Positions 26,490-35,688 of a DNA stretch of 64,000 bases are shown here, one piece after another (position 1 is the first letter of the stretch; the number at the start of each line of letters is the position of its first letter). The notes beneath the pieces are model-generated. The model was given only the letters and a program-made list of their open reading frames with translations, did no database searches and was not told the origin of the DNA. The position numbers and the translations under genes are program-made. Origin of the DNA: Chlamydiales bacterium (GTDB lineage Bacteria; Chlamydiota; Chlamydiia; Chlamydiales; Simkaniaceae); NCBI GenBank assembly GCA_024233395.1, contig JACKPR010000003.1, positions 248,001-312,000 of the forward strand. Direction: 5' to 3'.

Positions 26490-26657
26490 TCATTTGTGTT
26501 TACCACAAATCTCACATCTTACAGTTCCAGCGGGATTAGAGTGCCCACATCCTTTACATGTCCACCATTCATTGACAATGACAGGTCTTATTGGGGCTGC
26601 ATCTAGTCGATTGAATGAAGAAAAAGTAAGAAGTGATAGCAAAAGGAATATAAACAT
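26490..26657 (-). CDS. 55-residue exported protein with a RanBP2/NZF-type zinc finger
   Basis: An ATG at 26657, eight bases after an AGGATG ribosome site, opens a 55-codon frame. Residues 1-20 (FIFLLLSLLTF core) look like a signal peptide. The rest ends with WWTCKGCGHSNP and RCEICGKHK. The spacing W-x-C-x2-C-x3-N-x6-C-x2-C is that of RanBP2/NZF-type zinc ribbons, which in eukaryotes bind ubiquitin or RNA; here it may simply be a structural zinc ribbon. The gene lies between two palindromic elements with no near neighbour on its strand. It is short enough to be missed by length cut-offs. Confidence 0.65.
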   Translation of the reverse strand: MFIFLLLSLLTFSSFNRLDAAPIRPVIVNEWWTCKGCGHSNPAGTVRCEICGKHK

Positions 26658-26729
26658 AACACCATCCTAACGTGAGATTTATAAATTCCTTTTATAAAAA
26701 AAATATGTAGAAATCAAGGTATTGTTAAT

Positions 26730-26900
26730 CTATAGCTAAAGCAGTTTAAAAATGGGATGATTTACCCAGATCTTTTCGATGTCTTTTGACTCCTTAAAAC
26801 CTCTCCTTGTCTCATGGACAATGTTCTCGGTTTTATGAACCCAAAATCCATCAAAAATCTCTGGGTAAATCATCCCATTTTTAAATTGCTTTAGCTATAG
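26730..26900. repeat. 170-bp palindromic element (core inverted)
   Basis: The arms run CTATAGCTAAAGCAGTTTAA into AATGGGATGATTTACCCAGA on the left, and pair with the right arm ending in TTTAGCTATAG. The core appears in the opposite orientation to the other copies (CCTTGTCTCATGGACAATG). The TTGTC/GACAA apex stem is present. It is 74 bases after the stop codon of the lipoprotein kinase-like gene at 26975. Confidence 0.9.
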
Positions 26901-26974
26901 TGTGATTTTTATGCAAATTAATGCAAAAACTTGGCGAAGAGTTCAGATTATTAGGATAGAGTCTTATGACGATA

Positions 26975-27811
26975 CTATCTAGGTTTGTATTGACTGATAA
27001 TTTCGTTCATTTCACTTTCCACGACAGAAACAAGTGCTGGAGCTTTTTCACCGACAAATTCACTGATTTGATAGGAAAGTCTCAAAAGTTCTTCATAGGT
27101 ATTGGGAACGTCTACTCCTATTTTATACTCACCGATATCGATTTCAACCGCTTGACCATTGATAAATCCAAAGTTTTTAAAGAACTGAAGATCTTTATCG
27201 TAGATTCCCATTTGGTTTCTTTTAGCAACAACGTTTAATAAGGAGCGGATTCCAATAAGAGCATCTCCATAGGCTCCATGTTCAATCAATGTTCCTAAGT
27301 AATCAAAAGCAAGTGATGCCCGCTTCTGAATCAAAAACTCCATTTCATCAAGATTGATTTCAGTAGAGGTTCCATGTTGATCGATCAGTTTTAAAGAGAT
27401 TCCCAGGTGATTGGTTTTATTTAAATGGAGAAAAAGAAGACCTGTTTCTTCCTTTAAATGGGTATAAGCAATGATGTAACTATTAAAGGACTCTTCCCGT
27501 TCATTTTTTCGTTTTTCGATTTTTGCCTGAGATAGAAAAGGAGTTTGAATTCTCATATGTTTTTGTTTGAAGAACTTAATGACAAACTTACCGTCAAAGC
27601 TCTCGAAGGCATAGGTGTGATTTCCACTTCCCAAATAGATATAGGGTTGATCCAGGATTTTTAAAAGGGTTTCTTCGGAAAGAGTGGGTGTAACTTCCCA
27701 TTTTTCAGAAGGTTCATAATTGGAAGTGATCTTTTTTAAAGTGAATCCTTTGGGACGTTCACATCCAAAGAGAAAAAGAAGGGAAAAAAGGATACCTAAA
27801 TATTTTTTCAT
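26975..27811 (-). CDS. kinase-like lipoprotein, paralogue 2
   Basis: MKKYLGILFSLLFLFGC-E is a clear lipoprotein signal (Cys17), so the mature protein should be attached to a membrane outside the cytoplasm. The remainder aligns with the 25293 gene: LGSGNHTYAF (60-69), VIKFFKQKHMR with Lys79, the L-EETGLLFLHL helix-strand, MEFLIQKRA, IYDKDLQFFKNFGF and VEIDIGEY. These resemble the order of kinase motifs (Gly loop, Lys, Glu, catalytic loop, DFG). It begins 24 bases after the end of the 664-residue OppA-module gene, so the two are probably one transcript with the OppA gene further up. Confidence 0.72.
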   Translation of the reverse strand: MKKYLGILFSLLFLFGCERPKGFTLKKITSNYEPSEKWEVTPTLSEETLLKILDQPYIYLGSGNHTYAFESFDGKFVIKFFKQKHMRIQTPFLSQAKIEKRKNEREESFNSYIIAYTHLKEETGLLFLHLNKTNHLGISLKLIDQHGTSTEINLDEMEFLIQKRASLAFDYLGTLIEHGAYGDALIGIRSLLNVVAKRNQMGIYDKDLQFFKNFGFINGQAVEIDIGEYKIGVDVPNTYEELLRLSYQISEFVGEKAPALVSVVESEMNEIISQYKPR

Positions 27812-27835
27812 TCCTAATATTTTACTACAAGAGGA

Positions 27836-29830
27836 TCATACCGTCAATTTCTCTTGTTTCAAGAGGGTAAGAAAATTCTCAACCTGGCCATTTTTAGGGA
27901 GCATATACCCCAAAATGTGAAGGTCAAAAACTTTTAAATAGGTAGAGACAATTCCATCTGAAAAGGAGCGGGCTCTTTTTTTCACCTCTTCGATGTACCG
28001 CTCATCATGAGAGCAGCAGACAATCAAAGCTTGATCATTTTTTTCATCAAATAAAAAGAGGGGTTCGCTATCTATAAAATCATGGTTTAAAGCTTTTAAA
28101 ATGAGCTGAAAGTGTTCTTTGAGCACATCTGCAGAGCTTAGGGTTTGCATAAAAGAAGGGGAAATTGAATAGAAATAATTTTCAATCAGCGTGTCAGAAG
28201 GGGGGGTATCAATTAAGGATTTAAAAAGGGCTAAATTTTCATACTTTCTCGTCACCATTCCCCCATTAAAGTCATGAAGTTTATGGAGGTGTGATTTAAA
28301 AAAGGAGAAAATTCGATCCCTAGCTTCCTTAAGACTTCTCCCCTCTTTTTGGATGAGAATATCATAGAGGTAGACCTCTTTGATAAACCGTTTTTTTAAA
28401 ATTCCGACGACTTTACGCTCCACTTTGCGGAGTGTAATCGGAGGACTTGATGAAAGTGACAGTGGAGGAGCTTCGGGTTCTTGGAGGCGAGCAAGGATAA
28501 CTGTGAAATGAATATGAGAGGAGGATTGATTATGATATTGAATGATGATTTTTGCAGGATCATGAATGCTTTTGATTTCTTTCGTTAAATTTAGAATGCT
28601 GCGTGTTGTTTCATCTGGAGGAATTGAAGCTTCCTCTTTGGATTTATGAAGAGATTCCCGGATTTCTTTTGGAATCTTTTTCTTCATGAGTTTTAAAGTT
28701 TCAGCTTCAAAGGGTGTTTTATCCTCTTTTTGCACTTCTAAGTAGAGAGTCGAAACTCTTTTTTTACTCCGTTCATTAATAACATTACTTCCAGGAACAA
28801 GCGTGGCATTAGGGATGTACTTTTGGATGGCATCCAAAAGGTCGGTCTCTTCTAAACTTTCCCAGTCTTCAGTAAGGTTGACTCCTAAAATGACAGCGAG
28901 TGTTGAAATCCCCTCAATTTTAAGAGGAATCAACTTAAAGCTTAGGTGACGACTATCAGGCTTTACCTGCATTGAATGAGTGATAATTTTTCGAAATAAG
29001 TAGAGGTAGGAGATAATTTTACTTAGGTGTGAAAGGGGACGTTTTCGTGAAAAATCCTCATGAAAAAGGATCGAGATGTTTTCTATTTCATTAAAAATAT
29101 GATGATCGAATGTTTGAGGTTTTGCCTCAATGAAGGGGAGAAGGTGGTCGGGGATTTTATCAGGATATTCTTCATAGATCCCTTTAAAGAGAACGCGTTG
29201 AACATCTTCAAAAAGGGTTTTTCGATTAAAATCACTCGAACTTTTAATGAGCGATGTAAAATTCTCCAAGAGAATCATCCGTTTTTCTTCTAAACTATAA
29301 CCTTTAGCTAAGACAAGCTTTCGGGCGTGCTCAACCCCGAGAGTCGTCAAACGTATTTCTTCTTGGAAGCGAGGAAAATTCTTTTGAATTGCTTGAAGAT
29401 CCTTTTGAGATTCTACATTAATAAAAAACTCGATGATGTAATAGGGTGTTTTAGGTTTGACGATAAATTTAAAAGTCAAAGAACGAAGAAAAGAAATCGT
29501 CATTTTTTTCCCAGGGAGGAGCTTTTCATCGATCATATGGCAAATAAAAGGTCCCAGTCCTTGTGAATATTCTTCACGGGTTAAGACTTTAAGAGAAAGG
29601 ATACATGGGGCATTCGATTCTTCAGAGATTTGAACAATAGGGAGAGAACGACTGAGTTTTTCAAAACTTGAGTCAATGGGAATAAAATGAGAGGTTTCAT
29701 GCATTTCAATGACTGACTCAGGAATGGTTTCTTTGACTAAAGCTTCCATAGATTTAATGTAAGAGTCGAATCCAGGGTGAGAATTCCTTTGTGGAGAGCT
29801 CGCCTTAATTTTAAAGAAGTCAATTTTCAT
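27836..29830 (-). CDS. 664-residue unknown protein related to the N-terminus of the OppA fusion
   Basis: No signal peptide or membrane helix is apparent, so this is likely cytoplasmic or exported by another route. About the last 190 residues align with residues 40-230 of the fused protein at the start of the window: F-K-HL-x-LHDFNGGM against NKHLGEIRDYNGGM, and LIENYFYSISP against LLENFFYSLNP. The first 470 residues have no match that I recognise and may be the part missing from that truncated gene. It lies between an OppA gene and a kinase-like gene on the same strand, which suggests a shared role with peptide binding. Function unknown. Confidence 0.75.
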   Translation of the reverse strand: MKIDFFKIKASSPQRNSHPGFDSYIKSMEALVKETIPESVIEMHETSHFIPIDSSFEKLSRSLPIVQISEESNAPCILSLKVLTREEYSQGLGPFICHMIDEKLLPGKKMTISFLRSLTFKFIVKPKTPYYIIEFFINVESQKDLQAIQKNFPRFQEEIRLTTLGVEHARKLVLAKGYSLEEKRMILLENFTSLIKSSSDFNRKTLFEDVQRVLFKGIYEEYPDKIPDHLLPFIEAKPQTFDHHIFNEIENISILFHEDFSRKRPLSHLSKIISYLYLFRKIITHSMQVKPDSRHLSFKLIPLKIEGISTLAVILGVNLTEDWESLEETDLLDAIQKYIPNATLVPGSNVINERSKKRVSTLYLEVQKEDKTPFEAETLKLMKKKIPKEIRESLHKSKEEASIPPDETTRSILNLTKEIKSIHDPAKIIIQYHNQSSSHIHFTVILARLQEPEAPPLSLSSSPPITLRKVERKVVGILKKRFIKEVYLYDILIQKEGRSLKEARDRIFSFFKSHLHKLHDFNGGMVTRKYENLALFKSLIDTPPSDTLIENYFYSISPSFMQTLSSADVLKEHFQLILKALNHDFIDSEPLFLFDEKNDQALIVCCSHDERYIEEVKKRARSFSDGIVSTYLKVFDLHILGYMLPKNGQVENFLTLLKQEKLTV

Positions 29831-29863
29831 GAACTTGCCTTGTTATTCGATGAAAAGGAAATC

Positions 29864-30033
29864 TATAGCTAAACTGGGTTAAAATAGTAATGAATTAGAC
29901 GAGGTATTTTTGATGGATTTTGATTTCTTAAAATCGAGAACATTGTCCATGAGACAAGGGGAGATTTTAAGAAGGCAAAAGACATTGGAAAGGCCCGCAT
30001 AAATCATTACTATTTTAAACCAGTTTAGCTATA
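29864..30033. repeat. 170-bp palindromic element
   Basis: The left arm TATAGCTAAACTGGGTTAAA pairs with the right arm ending AAACCAGTTTAGCTATA, with one mismatch. The core is nearly identical to the copy at 34598. It lies in the gap between the OppA gene and the 664-residue gene and would separate them on a shared transcript. Confidence 0.9.
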
Positions 30034-30109
30034 CATACATCGTGTTTTAAAAATTGGTTTTTCATTAACGTAGATAAAAACCAATCTTTAAAACATGGTG
30101 TGTGTGTAT
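30031..30109. repeat. 79-bp hairpin adjoining the 170-bp element
   Basis: ATACATACATCGTGTTTTAA and the following AAATTGGTTTTT pair with AAAAACCAATCTTTAAAACA and TGGTGTGTGTGTAT. It shares three bases with the end of the 170-bp element and lies 60 bases after the OppA stop codon. It could stabilise the 3' end of the oppA message or be a separate palindromic insertion. Confidence 0.65.
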
Positions 30110-30168
30110 AGACTATGCAAGAATTATTTGCAAATCGTTAAGAAAATAATGAGAACTTATTAAGAATC

Positions 30169-31755
30169 TCATTGAAGATAAGCTTTATGAAATTTTACAT
30201 CTCCCATGGGAGAGATGGATAGTCCCTTAAGACGGGGATTTTTTACATAGACAGCATGGTAATGATAAATCGGAATAATGGGCATTTCATCCATGAGCAT
30301 TTGTTCTGCTTCGTCTAAAAGTTCTGCACGTTTTCCATTTTCTTTATAAAAAGAATCTTCAAGGAGCCTTTGATAGTGGGGGTTTTCCCAACCGGGATAG
30401 TTGGAGCATCCCTTTTTGCTTGCAAATCGTTCTAAAAAGCACATCTGATCATGGTATTGCCCAATCCAGGACATTTGAGCAAGTTGGAACTGATGATTAT
30501 GCAGTTTTGCTAGATGAGATTTAAGCTCTCTCGTTTGAATTTGGACCTCTATTCCTAAAACTTCTTTCCACTGACTTTGGAGAGCAAGTGCTAAATTGCG
30601 TTGAAGTTCAGAACTAAAATAACAATAGGTAATAGAGGGAAATTCCTCACGAGTAATGCCTAATTCTTGAAGCCCCGTTTCAAAATAGTGAAGGGCTGCC
30701 GCGCGATTATAATCATGATAAACGGCTTTTGCAGCTTCTTTTAAAACATGAGGAACGGGGCCTGAAGCAATGTCATCGAACATCTGAGAGATATGATTAA
30801 TGATGTCCTCTTTATCGATCGCATAAGCAAAAGCTTTTCTAATGTGAACATTATTAAAAGGGAATTGGTTTACATTAAAAGTCGCAAAAGTCGTCCCAGC
30901 AATCGCTCTTTGCCTAAGACGCCTCGTTTTTTTCAATGTCGCAACTGCATCGAGGGGAAGAGGGGAAATAAGTCCTCCAAGGTAATCGATTTTTCCTTGA
31001 TCAAACAGCTTTAATGCTGTGGCTTCATCAGAAATAATTGTGGCATGAACTTCATCGAGTTTGACCTCTTCAGCATTCCAGTAATAGGGGTTTTTTACGG
31101 TGATAATTTCATCATCATCCCTCCAGCTCGAAAGGCGAAAAGGACCATTGGTTAAAAGGTCACTTTGTTGATTAGGATGTGGAACCTCATCTCCATTATA
31201 GGGAACAGGAAAATAGGTGGGATATGCTGTTAGCTGAAGGAAATAGGGCGTTGGTCTTTCTAATCGAACAAGAAGAGTCTGTTCATCAATGGCTTCTACA
31301 CCAATATCGTCTATGGAGCAGAGACCCATTTTTGCTTCTTCAGCATTTTTTATTGGAAAAAGGAGATGGACAGCTCTTGATGGAAACTCTGGCTTCAGCG
31401 CCTTTTTCCATGCAGCTTCAAAATGATAGGCTGTTAAAGGAGAGCCATCAGACCACATACTTTTTCTTAAAAAGAAGAGATACTTTTTCCGATCTCTTGA
31501 AATTTTAATCCGTTCTGCAAGGGCAGGAATCACTGTTCCATCAGGCTCTAGGCGTGTAAGTCCTTCGTAGAGCATGTAGCTTGTAACGGTTGTGACAGGA
31601 TCGGTTCCTTTTCGAGGATCAACCGAAAAGGGAGAATAAATATAGTTGATATGGATGATTTGAGATCCTTTTTTTCCAAAGCAGAGTGGTCCTTCCTTAC
31701 TACACGAAGAAAAAAGCCCTAAAAAAATAAGAGTCCAAAAAAAATGCCTTATCAT
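30169..31755 (-). CDS. oppA: OppA-type oligopeptide-binding lipoprotein
   Basis: A lipobox (LFSSC-S) follows a short hydrophobic signal, and the mature part is a family 5 solute-binding protein of normal length (about 528 residues): FSVDPRKGTDPVT, MLYEGLTRLEPDG, MWSDGSPLTAYHFEAAWKK, and PIIPIYHYHAVY near the end. The ATG at 31755 is preferred over the TTG at 31761. It heads a run of minus-strand genes that includes the module protein and a kinase-like lipoprotein. As with the other copies, no permease or ATPase genes are adjacent. Confidence 0.9.
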   Translation of the reverse strand: MIRHFFWTLIFLGLFSSCSKEGPLCFGKKGSQIIHINYIYSPFSVDPRKGTDPVTTVTSYMLYEGLTRLEPDGTVIPALAERIKISRDRKKYLFFLRKSMWSDGSPLTAYHFEAAWKKALKPEFPSRAVHLLFPIKNAEEAKMGLCSIDDIGVEAIDEQTLLVRLERPTPYFLQLTAYPTYFPVPYNGDEVPHPNQQSDLLTNGPFRLSSWRDDDEIITVKNPYYWNAEEVKLDEVHATIISDEATALKLFDQGKIDYLGGLISPLPLDAVATLKKTRRLRQRAIAGTTFATFNVNQFPFNNVHIRKAFAYAIDKEDIINHISQMFDDIASGPVPHVLKEAAKAVYHDYNRAAALHYFETGLQELGITREEFPSITYCYFSSELQRNLALALQSQWKEVLGIEVQIQTRELKSHLAKLHNHQFQLAQMSWIGQYHDQMCFLERFASKKGCSNYPGWENPHYQRLLEDSFYKENGKRAELLDEAEQMLMDEMPIIPIYHYHAVYVKNPRLKGLSISPMGDVKFHKAYLQ

Positions 31756-31803
31756 GCTCAATCATGATAAGACATTTCTAAAAAGGTTAAAAGAGAAAAC
31801 TGT

Positions 31804-33801
31804 TTACAGCCTTCCTAGTCTTCGTGAAGATTGCTTATTATTTATCGCTAAATAGCAATAAATTCCTGCAGCAGAGAAGCCCGCACCATGCCAATAGCTC
31901 ATTTGATGTGTAGAAATCAATTTTGAGACTTTTGGGGAGGCAAATGTACTAAGGACAAAAGCAACAAGATACCCTACTCTTTTATCACTGGTGGCTGTTG
32001 TTCCCACCATGTAACCGACTCCTGTCATTGCTGCTGCTGGGAAGACCCCTCTTAGTGTAGGATAACTATCCCAAGTCCAATGAGCTAACCGACTCGTCAA
32101 AATCATCGCGCTTAATACTGCAGAAGTCACTGCAAGAGTTCCCACTCCAGATAAGGCAGTAGCGATCCCTTCCTGTTGAGTAAAGGGAGGAATCTCTATT
32201 GGAGGAATTAAACTTTTTCGCATCAACGCTTCAATCGCACGCCGAGTGATGGGCTGGCCTCTGAAATCATAAAACTGACTTCCATTATCGAAGACACCTA
32301 AAAGAGCCCCTTGAAGTCTGGAGTCTTCAACTTGATCAAAGATCATTGCATAAACCGAAGCATTATATGACCTTTGAAGAACAAGATTAAGGCTTTGAAT
32401 ACGATTCATAGCAGGGTAGTCCTCTAATGTGGCCTCTTGAGGTGCAATAGTCTCCATTAATCGAGGTGTCATTTCCATCGCTTTAATAAAGATGCGGTCC
32501 CGTTGGTCAAGATCTTTAAAATGTGCCAAAACAACAAAGGGTGAAAGGGTCACACTATAGTCCTCAAGAGGAAAGCATTGGAATCTCTCTTGAGTACTCA
32601 TATAATTTAGATAATGAATGACATTCTCATCACGGAGTTGTTCGAGAACTTTTGCGTAAGCCTTAGGATCAGTAATTCCTCTGCCATGTAAGTATTCGAC
32701 TAATTGAGTAAAAGCTGTTTCAATGTGAATCCTTCCATTCAATTGATCGAGCATTCCACGGGGATTGGTAGAAGTCACAGGAGGGGGAAGATGCGCTTCC
32801 ACAGCATCTCTTGTAATCGTTTCAGTGCCCATGTCTCGTTCCATCGCCTCAAGTAAAGCTTCCTGGTGTACTCCAGCAAAGTCAATACACATCGCAAGGG
32901 TTTCAGTATCCACTTCATTTCGAAGTGTCCTGTAAAGAGCGGCAAATTGCTCAACAGGCCTAAAATGCTCTGAAGACTGCTGACTGCCAAGAGTTCTTTT
33001 AATAGCCTCACTGATAAATGGGCACTGCAAAAAAATAGCTCGCCTTTTTTCAAGATCTTGAACATGAGCCAGAATCTTGAAAGGTGATAAAGTGACAGGG
33101 TCCCTATGTATAGGGGTGTGCTTCCATTCGGGTTGATTGCTGAAATAGCTTAGTGCTTGAGCAAATTGTTCTGGGGTGAGGTGAGGTTCAAGAGTTTTAG
33201 CAATGTCAGCTTCATCAATATCCCTTGTTAATCTTCCAAGCTGTCCAAATAGAAATGAAAAAAAGTAAGAAGATTGTTCTGGTTCTTGACTTAAGAGGTA
33301 TGAAGCATAACCTGGATCTATTTCTTTACGTTCCCTAGATCTACTGCTTTGTTGTTTCATATATAAGCTAACACCGCCAAATCCAAGACCAGAAATCACA
33401 CCAGAAAGGAGGCTGACTCCTGCTAGTTTTGGATAGGAAAGGCGATAGCCACTGATCAAATAGGTCAGTCTGTTGGTGAGAAAAGCTGTGACAACAAGGG
33501 ACAGAGCAAAAGAAGCAAGACTACTTAAGACAAAATCGATTTTATCTTTTTGCCCAACTCTGAGTGGCAAAGCCTCTAACAGTTGTAAGTGTTCATCTTG
33601 ATAAACTTCTGGTGGAAGATAGAGGATCGCTCTTTTGGTGAGGGGAACAGCAGCAGCAGTTGCCACTCCAGTCAGAAGACCTGCTGAAACAACACTTCCA
33701 TTACTTTTTAAAAATTGACCCACTTTCCATAGACCAATGAGACCCATTGCAGTGGCAATACTTCCTGCGCCGTAAGTAAATGTATTTCCAATATGTGACA
33801 T
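31804..33801 (-). CDS. 665-residue multi-pass protein with an internal duplication
   Basis: Hydrophobic clusters at both ends (about residues 10-165 and 545-655) bracket a soluble middle that contains two copies of a unit of roughly 165 residues. Each copy holds T-LSPF-x2-LAH-x2-DL-x3-R-x-IF followed by an R/A-I-EA-x-PP end. The product is not a known transporter. The Gly/Ala-rich helices and absence of a signal peptide resemble host-membrane-inserted or effector-type chlamydial proteins, but that is inference. AAGGAG precedes the ATG, and the gene follows the 229-residue gene by 12 bases. Confidence 0.65.
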   Translation of the reverse strand: MSHIGNTFTYGAGSIATAMGLIGLWKVGQFLKSNGSVVSAGLLTGVATAAAVPLTKRAILYLPPEVYQDEHLQLLEALPLRVGQKDKIDFVLSSLASFALSLVVTAFLTNRLTYLISGYRLSYPKLAGVSLLSGVISGLGFGGVSLYMKQQSSRSRERKEIDPGYASYLLSQEPEQSSYFFSFLFGQLGRLTRDIDEADIAKTLEPHLTPEQFAQALSYFSNQPEWKHTPIHRDPVTLSPFKILAHVQDLEKRRAIFLQCPFISEAIKRTLGSQQSSEHFRPVEQFAALYRTLRNEVDTETLAMCIDFAGVHQEALLEAMERDMGTETITRDAVEAHLPPPVTSTNPRGMLDQLNGRIHIETAFTQLVEYLHGRGITDPKAYAKVLEQLRDENVIHYLNYMSTQERFQCFPLEDYSVTLSPFVVLAHFKDLDQRDRIFIKAMEMTPRLMETIAPQEATLEDYPAMNRIQSLNLVLQRSYNASVYAMIFDQVEDSRLQGALLGVFDNGSQFYDFRGQPITRRAIEALMRKSLIPPIEIPPFTQQEGIATALSGVGTLAVTSAVLSAMILTSRLAHWTWDSYPTLRGVFPAAAMTGVGYMVGTTATSDKRVGYLVAFVLSTFASPKVSKLISTHQMSYWHGAGFSAAGIYCYLAINNKQSSRRLGRL

Positions 33802-33813
33802 AGTTACTCCTTA

Positions 33814-34503
33814 TTATTTACTATTTGGGTCTTCTAAATTATTCGTTGCAGCTAGGACAAAGAAAACGGTTCCTTGAACAGCACCCCATGCACCAGCTTC
33901 TAGTCTAGAGACTGAGAAAGAGGTAAATTTTTGACTGAGATAAGGAGCTGCAAGGAGACTCCCGGCTAGAAGTACAATGGATTTGATGAGAACAGGTCCT
34001 AGTTCAGGATCACCACCCCAGCTATGATGAGGAATGAAGCTTGCAGCAAAAGCTATTGGTGCAGCGATCGCTGTAGTCAAGAGAGCAGGGCGCATCGAAG
34101 GGAGATAATGATTGATGAAGGCTGTGGTTTTTTGATAGACGAGAAGAATTGTCCAGCTAAAGATAAAGGAAATAATGGATCGAATACGATTGAAGGTGCT
34201 TTTGAGGCTTTCAATCGGATGGCGGATGCAGCTAAATGCCCAGCAAGCAAGATTTTTGATTCCACGTCCAAACCAGCAGAGTGCAGACCAAATTAACTTA
34301 AAGGGGAATGAAACAATTTTTCCTATAGTACTTCCGATATAGGTGCTCAGAAATTTGTTTCCTAAGTTTTTAATTCCACCACCGATATAGACAACTGTTT
34401 TTGTTGCAAAGTAACCAACTGATCCTACTCCAACAGTGAGTGCAAAGAGTTTCAAAGAGTCCCCACCATTTTTCAAATGAGGTTGTAGTACTGCTATATC
34501 CAT
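33814..34503 (-). CDS. 229-residue putative membrane protein
   Basis: GGAGG seven bases before the ATG supports the start. The chain has hydrophobic stretches at about residues 18-42, 60-80, 105-125 and 138-215, separated by basic loops (GRGIKNLACWAFSCIRHPIE). A paired set of hydrophobic segments such as KFILYQ-type hairpins is typical of inclusion-membrane proteins in Chlamydiae, but I recognise no family signature. It is first of a two-gene operon with the 665-residue protein. Confidence 0.6.
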   Translation of the reverse strand: MDIAVLQPHLKNGGDSLKLFALTVGVGSVGYFATKTVVYIGGGIKNLGNKFLSTYIGSTIGKIVSFPFKLIWSALCWFGRGIKNLACWAFSCIRHPIESLKSTFNRIRSIISFIFSWTILLVYQKTTAFINHYLPSMRPALLTTAIAAPIAFAASFIPHHSWGGDPELGPVLIKSIVLLAGSLLAAPYLSQKFTSFSVSRLEAGAWGAVQGTVFFVLAATNNLEDPNSK

Positions 34504-34597
34504 TTATGCCTCCGCAAATTTAATGAGGGTAGATTTTAATATAAGAAATCATAAAAGGTAAATAAAAAAGTTTGACTGTAAAAATTTATCTTTAATT

Positions 34598-34767
34598 TAT
34601 AGCTAAACTGGGTTAAAATAGTAATGAATTAGGCGAGGTATTTTTGATGGATTTTGATTTCTTAAAATCGAGAACATTGTCCATGAGACAAGGGGAGATT
34701 TTAAGAAGGCAAAAGACATTGGAAAGGCCCGCATAAATCATTACTATTTTAACCCAGTTTAGCTATA
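34598..34767. repeat. 170-bp palindromic element with perfect outer arms
   Basis: The left arm TATAGCTAAACTGGGTTAAA and the right arm ending AACCCAGTTTAGCTATA are exact inverses. The core is almost the same as the copy at 29864, so these two are recent duplicates. It begins 33 bases past the stop codon of the kinase-like gene at 34801 and lies upstream of the 229-residue membrane protein. Confidence 0.92.
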
Positions 34768-34800
34768 GGATAGGAGTTTAATCAATTACGCTGCGTTGCT

Positions 34801-35688
34801 TTAATTGATTACACGCCCTATCTCATCTTGAGCGAATGCGGTGAGTTCTGGATAATTTTTTTCAAGCCAAGGAAGAAGCTTTTTTTGAATGCGTTTCATT
34901 TCGTAGGTATGAAAGTATTCAAGATCTTTTTTCGGGTCGCGATGAAATCCTCCAATATCGATTTCCACAGCTTTTCCATCGATGAAACCAAAGTTGCGGA
35001 TCAGGTGGGGGTCTTTATCGCTATAGCCCTTTTCTGCCCGTTTGACCGTAAAGGCTAAAAGGGAGGCAAGGGCTTTTTGGGCTTCTTCTGTTTTTCCTTC
35101 TTTTTTTAATGAAAGGAGGTATTGATCTGTGGGAATGGCTTTTCTTTGAAGGACAAACTCGACATCACAGAGTTCGATCTGATGCTTAAATCCAATGCGA
35201 TCTTTGAGTGTTATGATTTGATCTAATGGGGCTTTGTTCAAATGAACAAAGAGAACTCCTGTCTCTTCCTTAAATTCTCTATAGGAAGTCAAGCAGCTTC
35301 CAAAAGTTGAGTGAACCGTCTCGTTTTTCTTTTGTTTCCACTGTTTTCTTTTTGCATCGAGAGGTTGGGGAAGAGGAAGAACTTCGATGAGGGGATTGAG
35401 ACGCCAACGTTTATGTTTGAAAAATTTTAATATGTACTGCTTATCTTCACTAATAAAAACATAGCTTTGAGAGCCACTCTCTAAATAGGTATAGGATTGA
35501 TCAAGTGCCTTTTGAGTTTCATTCCAATCTTTCTCATCAATTGCAATATCCCACTCTTGGTGATACCGGAGGTTTGAAGTGATATTAGAATAACTAAAAT
35601 CATCTGTAAGAAAGTGGGAGAGACGTTCAACCCCAACTAAGGAAGCGATAACAAGTAAGGTTAAGCCGAATTTAGAGAGTGTCTTCAT
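34801..35688 (-). CDS. membrane-anchored kinase-like protein, paralogue 3
   Basis: A hydrophobic N-terminus (FGLTLLVIASLVGVERL) anchors a domain homologous to the three other kinase-like proteins here: YLESGSQSYVF (69-79), YILKFFKHKRWR with Lys88, EFKEETGVLFVHLNK, VEFVLQRKA, YSDKDPHLIRNFGF and VEIDIGGF. A GAAAGGAG site precedes the ATG, and its start lies inside the last 17 bases of the upstream paralogue, so the two are a tandem duplicated operon. It may act on peptides or lipids outside the inner membrane; the substrate is unknown. Confidence 0.7.
   Translation of the reverse strand: MKTLSKFGLTLLVIASLVGVERLSHFLTDDFSYSNITSNLRYHQEWDIAIDEKDWNETQKALDQSYTYLESGSQSYVFISEDKQYILKFFKHKRWRLNPLIEVLPLPQPLDAKRKQWKQKKNETVHSTFGSCLTSYREFKEETGVLFVHLNKAPLDQIITLKDRIGFKHQIELCDVEFVLQRKAIPTDQYLLSLKKEGKTEEAQKALASLLAFTVKRAEKGYSDKDPHLIRNFGFIDGKAVEIDIGGFHRDPKKDLEYFHTYEMKRIQKKLLPWLEKNYPELTAFAQDEIGRVIN

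Noticed and set aside
31804..33801. LSPF-x2-LAH-x2-DL repeats considered as F-box domains
   Set aside because: The leading LP and trailing CxxW-type residues of an F-box are missing; the similarity is too weak to name it.
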